Of a stretch of 64,000 nt of DNA, positions 58,826-64,000 are shown in pieces; position 1 is the first letter of the stretch, and every line of letters starts with the position of its first letter. This DNA comes from Paeniglutamicibacter sulfureus (lineage in GTDB: Bacteria; Actinomycetota; Actinomycetes; Actinomycetales; Micrococcaceae). Under the pieces are notes generated by a model, which was not told the DNA's origin, ran no database searches, and worked only from the letters and a program-made list of their open reading frames with translations. The stretch is taken from NCBI RefSeq assembly GCF_039535115.1, contig NZ_BAAAWO010000001.1, positions 3,844,001-3,908,000 on the forward strand, read 5' to 3'. The position numbers and the translations under genes were made by a program.

Positions 58826-59824
58826 CTACCTGGCCTCCTGGAATTCCTCGCTGTCGATGGTCTTTTGCTGGTGGACGTTGTACCGCGCCCCGGCAATCGT
58901 GGACTGGTTGATGATCTCCCCGGCCTCCGCCAGCTCGGCGGGGGAAAGCGACAGCCGGAGTGCACCGAGGTTCTCGGCGAAGTGGCCGGGGTTCTTGGTT
59001 CCAGGGATGGCATGGACATGCTCGCCCTGCGCCAGCACCCAGGCCAACGAGAGCGCGGCGGCGGTGGTCCCCAGGCGTGTCGCCAATCGTGCGAGGCGGT
59101 CGACCAGCTCTAGGTTGTGCGGGTAGTTTTCCTCGCTGAAGCGTGGCATGTGATGCCGCATGTCGCCGTCGGCCAGCGCGTCGATGCCACGCAGGTTGCC
59201 CGAAAGGAAGCCCCGGTAGAGCGGGGAGAATGCCACCAACGCCGTCCCCAGCTCGGCGCAGGCCTCCACCATGCCCAGCTCCGGGTTGCGGGTGGCCAGC
59301 GAGTATTCGTTTTGCACCGCGGCAATCGGGTGCACCTCGTGCGCGATGCGCAGCGTGGCGACCGAAACTTCGGAGAGCCCGATGCCGCCGATCTTCCCCT
59401 GGGCCACGGCCTCGGCCAGCGCGCCGACCGATTCCTGGATCGGGACCTTGGGGTCGAGCCGGTGCAGGTAATAGAGGTCGATGTGCTCCGTCTGCAGGCG
59501 CTGCAGCGAGGCGTCGACCTGGGCGCGGAGAGTTTCGGGGCGTCCGTCGATCTGCCCGCGGCCATCGACCAGGGCCAGCCCGCCCTTGGAAGCCAGCAGG
59601 TACTCGCTCCGGCGCTGTTTCAGGTGCTGGCCAATGAGGTTTTCGCTGCGGTGCCCGCCGTACAAGGTTGCTGTGTCAAGGTGGTCGACCCCGGCATCCA
59701 GCACGTCGTGCAGCAGCCGCCCGGCTTCCCGGTCGGTGGGGAAATCCGAGTATCCATGGGCGATGTTCATGGCCCCGAAGCCCAGGGGATTGACGTTCTT
59801 GCCTGCCAGTACACGCGTAGTCAT
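58826..59824 (-). CDS. Aldo/keto reductase
   Basis: 332-residue NADPH-dependent reductase with the TIM-barrel pattern. The catalytic tetrad is visible: Asp in LDTATLYGG, its Tyr, Lys in LLASKGG and His in YYLHRLDP. The C-terminal cofactor segment is HAIPGTKNPGHFAENLGAL. Family members reduce aldehydes or sugars; the substrate is unknown. ATG at 59824 gives standard length. It converges with the short ORF upstream. Confidence 0.9.
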   Translation of the reverse strand: MTTRVLAGKNVNPLGFGAMNIAHGYSDFPTDREAGRLLHDVLDAGVDHLDTATLYGGHRSENLIGQHLKQRRSEYLLASKGGLALVDGRGQIDGRPETLRAQVDASLQRLQTEHIDLYYLHRLDPKVPIQESVGALAEAVAQGKIGGIGLSEVSVATLRIAHEVHPIAAVQNEYSLATRNPELGMVEACAELGTALVAFSPLYRGFLSGNLRGIDALADGDMRHHMPRFSEENYPHNLELVDRLARLATRLGTTAAALSLAWVLAQGEHVHAIPGTKNPGHFAENLGALRLSLSPAELAEAGEIINQSTIAGARYNVHQQKTIDSEEFQEAR

Positions 59825-59872
59825 GGGTTCATTTCTAGCATGCGACGCCGACCGAGCGCCCATCACCGCGCA

Positions 59873-60127
59873 TCACTTCGTCATGCTCGGAGAGCAGGTG
59901 TTTGCCTCGACGCCCGCCGTTCCGGCCTCTCGGTTCGGGTGCATGACGCCGTCTTGGTGGCGCTGGCCCGGAAGCGGTGGGCGTGCTCCGATGCGGGTGG
60001 ACGCCAAGGGAGTGCACATGGCCGCGGACGCACGGGGGCTGCGTCGCAATTCTTCGGCCAACGCGCGCACGGCGACAGGCTGGGTGGCGAAAATGCGGCT
60101 GTCCAGCGGTGCATGTGAATTGGTCAT
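59873..60127 (-). CDS. Doubtful small ORF
   Basis: 84 residues with no recognised family. The first 40 (RIFATQPVAVRALAEELRRSPRAS) look protein-like and the ATG has a good GGAGAAG site 7 bases upstream. The rest is low in hydrophobic residues and rich in Pro, Gly and Arg, as in chance frames of GC-rich DNA. It may be a truncated start of a lost gene. Otherwise the 389-base gap between the reductase and the helicase gene holds nothing clear. Confidence 0.25.
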   Translation of the reverse strand: MTNSHAPLDSRIFATQPVAVRALAEELRRSPRASAAMCTPLASTRIGARPPLPGQRHQDGVMHPNREAGTAGVEANTCSPSMTK

Positions 60128-60213
60128 GCCCAATCTTCTCCAACGGACGTGTCCCACCGGCGAACCGGACATGAATCCCTGGGGGTGCCGCCGGGGGTGG
60201 TCGGCCGGCTGGC

Positions 60214-63200
60214 TCAGGACCCCAGGGCCAGGAACGCCCCGAGCTGTGCGAAGGCAGCGGGAGTGGATGGCAGGAACTGCGTCAGCGCGGGGGAGCGCAC
60301 GATGACCGCCCGCCATTGTCCGCGCGAGACTGCCACATTGATCCGGTTGCGGTTCAGCAGGAAGTCGATGCCGCGGGCCGCGTCATCTGCCGAGGAGCAC
60401 GCCATGGAGACAATGACCACCGGCGCCTCCTGCCCCTGGAACTTGTCGACGGTGCCGACCTTCACGTCTTCCAACCCTGCCGCGTCGAGCTCGGCGCGCA
60501 GCAGGTTCACCTGCGCGTTGTAGGCCGCGACCACCAGGACGTCCTTTGCCAATAGCGGCCTCGGGGACTCTGCCTCGCCTCCAATCCAGGACAATCCCAT
60601 GTGGGCGCGCACCTGGTTGATGACCTCGTGGGCTTCCTCCACGGATTGGGTGGTGTTTCCGCGGTGCTCCACCAGGACGGTGGACACCCCGGCGGGGACC
60701 TGCGAGAGCGAACGCTGTGCGGCCGCGGAGGCCGAATGCAGCTTGGACTCGTAGCTCAGCGCCGAGACCTTGGCACACAGCTCCGGGTGCATGCGCCACG
60801 AATCGGCAAGGAAGTAGCCCAGCTCCTCGGGCAGCGTGGGGTGCCCGGCGCTGAGCCAGCCCAGCGCGGACTCGTCCACCGGCTGCGGGTGCGAACCCTG
60901 GGTGACCTGCGGCAGCTGCTGCGGGTCACCCAGCAGGAGCAGGCGGGTGGCGGCACGGGAGACCGCCAGCGTGTTGGCCAGCGAATACTGCCCGGCCTCG
61001 TCGATGACCAACAGGTCCAGGGAGCCCTCGGGGACCCGCTTGCCGGTCATGGTCCACGCGGTGCCTCCAATCAGTGCCCCCTGGTCCGAGTTCAGCAGAT
61101 CCTCAACCGCGTCGTCGGTGGTGCCGGACCACGGGACCTCGGTTTTGTCCCCGGCCTTCAGCTTCTTGGCGACCTGCTCCGGATGCACCCCGGCGCTGGT
61201 GATGGCCTTGGTCAGCACGTTGTCCACCACCGAGTGGGACTGGGCCACCACACCGACCTTCCATCCCTGTTTCACCAGGGCCGCGATGACGTGGGATGCC
61301 ACGTAGGTCTTGCCGGTGCCGGGGGGTCCCTGGACGGCAAGATAGGAATGGTCGAGGTCACCCAAGGCCTCAATGATGGCACCCACGATGTTGGGGTGCC
61401 CGTTGACGATGGTGGGCACCGGCGGGGTGGAAAGTGTCTTGAAGCGCGGTGCGGACTTGCGCAGGATGTCGATCCCCGGGTGCCTGGGCAGGGAAGGCAG
61501 CGCACCGCCGACGGTGCGGGCCAGCTCGGCCAATGCATCTCGCAATGAGGTGGTGTTGATCGGCTGGTCCGGGGTCAGCGCCACGGGCATGGTGCCGAAC
61601 GGCGGGACCTTGGTGTTGGATTTTTCGGTGATGACGAATCGTTCGTCGTTCTCGTTCACCACGGCGTTAAACAGCCCCGCCCGCCCGGCCATGCTCGGTT
61701 CGAGTTCGGGGGGCAACGGCTGGGAGTACATGGCAAACCAGCTCGAGCCGACCTTGAAGTCCGAACCTTCGGCCATGGTGCCGCTCAGCTCGGTGACACG
61801 GGATTCAACCCTGGCCCTGGTGCTTGCCTTGTGCCAGTCCTCGAGCACTCTTGCCTCGTCGACAACGAACACGTTGCGGGTCTCGGCCCACGCATCGAAA
61901 GGTGCATCGAGCCGGTCGAAGTGCTCCCACCAGAACTGCTTGGCCTCGCGCCGGTGGTAGCCGGTGGCGGCGGCAACCATGGCGATGGCCCGCTCGTCGT
62001 CATCCAGTGCGCGGTCCTGAGGGAGTGATTCGAGGTACTCGCGCAGCGCGATTTCCTCAGCGCTGGGCTCGACGTCGTCGACGCCGGGAAGGGGGGTCTC
62101 GTCCACCCACTCGGTGCGCGTTTCGTGCGGTACCAGGCCCAGCAGCCAGTCGCGCAGCCGCAACGTGGAGAGGCAATCGTATTCGTTGTAGTCGCGGATG
62201 GATTCCAGGATCCGCCCGGCCTCGGCATCGTCAACGCCCAGCTGCTCGGTGTACTTGGCGTAGGCGACGACGGAGGCGCCTGCGTCCTTGACGTCCCCGC
62301 CGCGCAGGTGCTCGCCCATGTAGAGCGGCTCGAGCTTCTTGATCGAATAGGAGCGCTCGGAGATCAGCAGCGAGTGGCGGACGGTGTCGTAGAGGTCCAC
62401 CAGCAGCCCATCGCGCAGCCACTGGTCGATGGTGTCCTCGGCGACCACGTGGCGCAGCGAGAGGTTCCGAAGGGCGCTCTTCTCATAGGGCGCATAGTGG
62501 TAGATCTTCATCTGGGGGAAGACCGCTCGACGGGCCTCGACGTAGGCGACGAAGTCGGTGAAGGCCTTGCGCTCCTCGGCCCGGGAATGCGCCCAGAAGG
62601 GTTTGAACACCGGTTCGGCCGTATCGATCTCGATGACGCCGAAGAGGTATTCCAGTCCCCAGGACTCGTCAAAAGGATCCTGCCACAGCGGATCGCCTTC
62701 GAAGTCGAAGAAGATGTCCCCGGTGTTGGGTTCCGGGAGCCGGGAAATGGTTTGGGTTCCATTGACCTTGTAGGCAACCCCGCCGATGGTTCCGTCGCTG
62801 GTTCCGAGTCCGACCTGCATGCGTGCCTGTTCGGCTAGCTTGTGGTGCGGATCGCGTGCCTTGGTGTTGCCTGCGGCGAGCTCGTCAATGGTGGTGATTC
62901 CGGCTTCCATGAGCTTCCTGCGCTTGACGGTGCTCATGCCGGCGACCAGCAGCAGGTCGCGGTGCTTGGCCACCTGCTCGGCGCAGTAATCGCAGCGTCC
63001 GCACGCGCCGATGCCTTCCTGGCCCCAGATGACGGGGTTTGTTCCCGACCGATGGGCGAAGGTCAACGCCTTGAAACGGGCCCGGCGCTCCTTGAACACC
63101 GGAAGCAGCTCATGCATCTGGTGCACCGAATGCGTCTTGTCCCCGAGCACCAGGGTGGTCTTTGCGGCGACCGGGATTCCGGCGGTGATGAGCTGGTCGC

Positions 63201-63678
63201 CGTAGGCAGCCAGTTGGAGCAGGGCCGTGACGCGGGCGTGGCGGGCCAACTTGGTGTCCCACACCGCGTAGGAGCCGTCCGGTTCACGGACCAGGAAGTC
63301 GGCAAAGCCGACGAATTCCCCGTCGAAGAAGGTCGCCTGGAACACCACGTCGGCGCCCTTGAGCAGCGCCTGGTGCGTTTCCTCGTGTGCCTGCTCCAGC
63401 GAGGCCCGATCCCCGCGGACTCCGGCGGCCAGCATCTTGACGCCGCGGCCGGTGGATGGGTCGTAGTCGCCGAATTGTGCGCGCAGCTCTTCCAGGACCT
63501 TGTGTTCATGGGCGTCGCCAAGCACCGCGGTGCGGTCGAGCATTTCATCGGGTCCGAAGTCGGCCTTGTCGCTGCGCCCCAGGCGTTCGTCGAGCTTGCT
63601 CAGCGAGGCGAATTCGCAGCTTGCTGCCACCACGAGGTCGGATGCGGAGTAGATCAGGTCCTGATCGAGGAAAAACAC
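60214..63678 (-). CDS. TM0106-type RecB-like nuclease fused to DNA2/NAM7-like helicase
   Basis: 1154 residues. The N-terminal third (1-300) is a RecB/Cas4-like nuclease module with VWDTKLARHARVTALLQLAAYGDQL near 155-180 and a Cys cluster GACGRCDYCAEQ near 225. An RNase-H-like region follows (about 315-520; FFDFEGDPLW). The superfamily I helicase part (700-1154) has Walker A QGPPGTGKTYVA near 783, Walker B LLVIDEAGQYSLAN near 890 and VDKFQGQEAPVVIVSM near 1080. GTG at 63678 follows AGGAG. Role: DNA repair, recombination or RNA-DNA processing; not characterised. Confidence 0.9.
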   Translation of the reverse strand: MFFLDQDLIYSASDLVVAASCEFASLSKLDERLGRSDKADFGPDEMLDRTAVLGDAHEHKVLEELRAQFGDYDPSTGRGVKMLAAGVRGDRASLEQAHEETHQALLKGADVVFQATFFDGEFVGFADFLVREPDGSYAVWDTKLARHARVTALLQLAAYGDQLITAGIPVAAKTTLVLGDKTHSVHQMHELLPVFKERRARFKALTFAHRSGTNPVIWGQEGIGACGRCDYCAEQVAKHRDLLLVAGMSTVKRRKLMEAGITTIDELAAGNTKARDPHHKLAEQARMQVGLGTSDGTIGGVAYKVNGTQTISRLPEPNTGDIFFDFEGDPLWQDPFDESWGLEYLFGVIEIDTAEPVFKPFWAHSRAEERKAFTDFVAYVEARRAVFPQMKIYHYAPYEKSALRNLSLRHVVAEDTIDQWLRDGLLVDLYDTVRHSLLISERSYSIKKLEPLYMGEHLRGGDVKDAGASVVAYAKYTEQLGVDDAEAGRILESIRDYNEYDCLSTLRLRDWLLGLVPHETRTEWVDETPLPGVDDVEPSAEEIALREYLESLPQDRALDDDERAIAMVAAATGYHRREAKQFWWEHFDRLDAPFDAWAETRNVFVVDEARVLEDWHKASTRARVESRVTELSGTMAEGSDFKVGSSWFAMYSQPLPPELEPSMAGRAGLFNAVVNENDERFVITEKSNTKVPPFGTMPVALTPDQPINTTSLRDALAELARTVGGALPSLPRHPGIDILRKSAPRFKTLSTPPVPTIVNGHPNIVGAIIEALGDLDHSYLAVQGPPGTGKTYVASHVIAALVKQGWKVGVVAQSHSVVDNVLTKAITSAGVHPEQVAKKLKAGDKTEVPWSGTTDDAVEDLLNSDQGALIGGTAWTMTGKRVPEGSLDLLVIDEAGQYSLANTLAVSRAATRLLLLGDPQQLPQVTQGSHPQPVDESALGWLSAGHPTLPEELGYFLADSWRMHPELCAKVSALSYESKLHSASAAAQRSLSQVPAGVSTVLVEHRGNTTQSVEEAHEVINQVRAHMGLSWIGGEAESPRPLLAKDVLVVAAYNAQVNLLRAELDAAGLEDVKVGTVDKFQGQEAPVVIVSMACSSADDAARGIDFLLNRNRINVAVSRGQWRAVIVRSPALTQFLPSTPAAFAQLGAFLALGS

Positions 63679-63770
63679 GGGACGGGTGCTCCTTTGCCTT
63701 GGCTTGTCTTTGAACCTAGCACCGACCCTCCGTCATTTCGGTTCCGGTGAGGAGCGGCGTGCGCCCTGCG

Positions 63771-64000
63771 CTACTTGACGCCGGGCGCGGACACCGCGGA
63801 TTTTTCGTTTCCTTCTTCCTCCGGCTGCATCGAGGCGCCGCGGGTCATGGTGCACAGGAACAGCGCGGAAATACCGGCCGAGACCAACATTGCGGCGGCC
63901 ATCGGCACCGCGCTGTGCTCGCCGGCCATGCCCACGATCGGGGAGGCGATGGCCGCGAGCGTGAACTGCAAGGCGCCGAGAATCGCCGAGCCGGTGCCGG
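63771..64000 (-). CDS. Bcr/CflA-type MFS drug exporter, C-terminal end only
   Basis: The reverse-strand frame is open to the window edge and ends at 63771. Visible are two membrane helices (ILGALQFTLAAIASPIVGMAG and MAAAMLVSAGISALFLCTM) followed by a charged tail with PEEEGNEKS. The GTGSAILGALQF segment is typical of helix 11 of Bcr/CflA exporters. The start lies outside the window. Confidence 0.75.
   Translation of the reverse strand, partial: GTGSAILGALQFTLAAIASPIVGMAGEHSAVPMAAAMLVSAGISALFLCTMTRGASMQPEEEGNEKSAVSAPGVK

Noticed and set aside
1..64000. CRISPR arrays, insertion sequences, prophage genes, tRNA or rRNA
   Set aside because: No regular spaced repeats, transposase or integrase frames, phage structural genes or recognisable RNA genes were seen.

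Overview
The window is high-GC DNA with short intergenic gaps, many 4-base ATGA gene overlaps, frequent GTG/TTG starts and several genes that look leaderless (a TANNNT hexamer 6-8 bases before the start codon). Gene content and protein style fit an Arthrobacter-like actinobacterium (Micrococcaceae such as Arthrobacter, Paenarthrobacter, Glutamicibacter or Paeniglutamicibacter). This is inferred from the proteins alone, since no rRNA or other marker gene is present. No tRNA, rRNA, CRISPR array, insertion sequence or phage gene was seen.

Layout. 1-5.0 kb: BCCT transporter (cut by the window edge), creatinase, a yeast-type cytosine deaminase, an IclR regulator and a cupin, with a promoter and a triple half-site operator before creatinase. 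5.1-12.4 kb: alpha/beta hydrolase, large FAD dehydrogenase, small membrane protein, DUF2087 and DUF4190-like proteins, inositol-phosphatase family enzyme and a marR-MFS exporter pair. 12.6-20.6 kb: type III CoA-transferase, PucR regulator, PLP aminotransferase, glutaryl-CoA-type dehydrogenase, semialdehyde dehydrogenase and 3-hydroxybutyryl-CoA dehydrogenase. Together these read as a 5-aminovalerate/glutarate route to acetoacetyl-CoA. 21.2-25.9 kb: xdhA-xdhB-xdhC xanthine dehydrogenase operon. 26-37.6 kb: small enzymes, an amidohydrolase/APC-permease operon facing a TetR gene, a siderophore-interacting protein behind a DtxR/IdeR-like box, alkA and tag base-excision glycosylases, and an arsR-CDF metal efflux pair ending in a strong terminator.

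38.0-47.6 kb is the most distinctive region: APC permease, cytochrome P450, 3Fe-4S-type ferredoxin, ferredoxin reductase, glutamine-synthetase-like gamma-glutamyl ligase, a solute-binding domain without signal peptide and two class-C26 gamma-glutamyl hydrolases, all tightly packed. A convergent gntR-cache pair follows. The P450-ferredoxin-reductase-GS order recalls the pip/mor gene clusters of mycobacteria that open secondary cyclic amines (piperidine, pyrrolidine, morpholine). Piperidine opening would give 5-aminovalerate, the entry substrate of the glutarate route at 12.6-20.6 kb, so the two clusters may form one catabolic system.

47.9-64 kb: VanZ-like protein, a MacB-type ABC transporter behind a perfect 18-base palindrome, an ogt-sigma factor pair, a jetA-jetB-jetC (Wadjet/MksFEB-type SMC) operon with no jetD beside it, an aldo/keto reductase, a fused RecB-like nuclease/DNA2-like helicase and the end of an MFS drug exporter.
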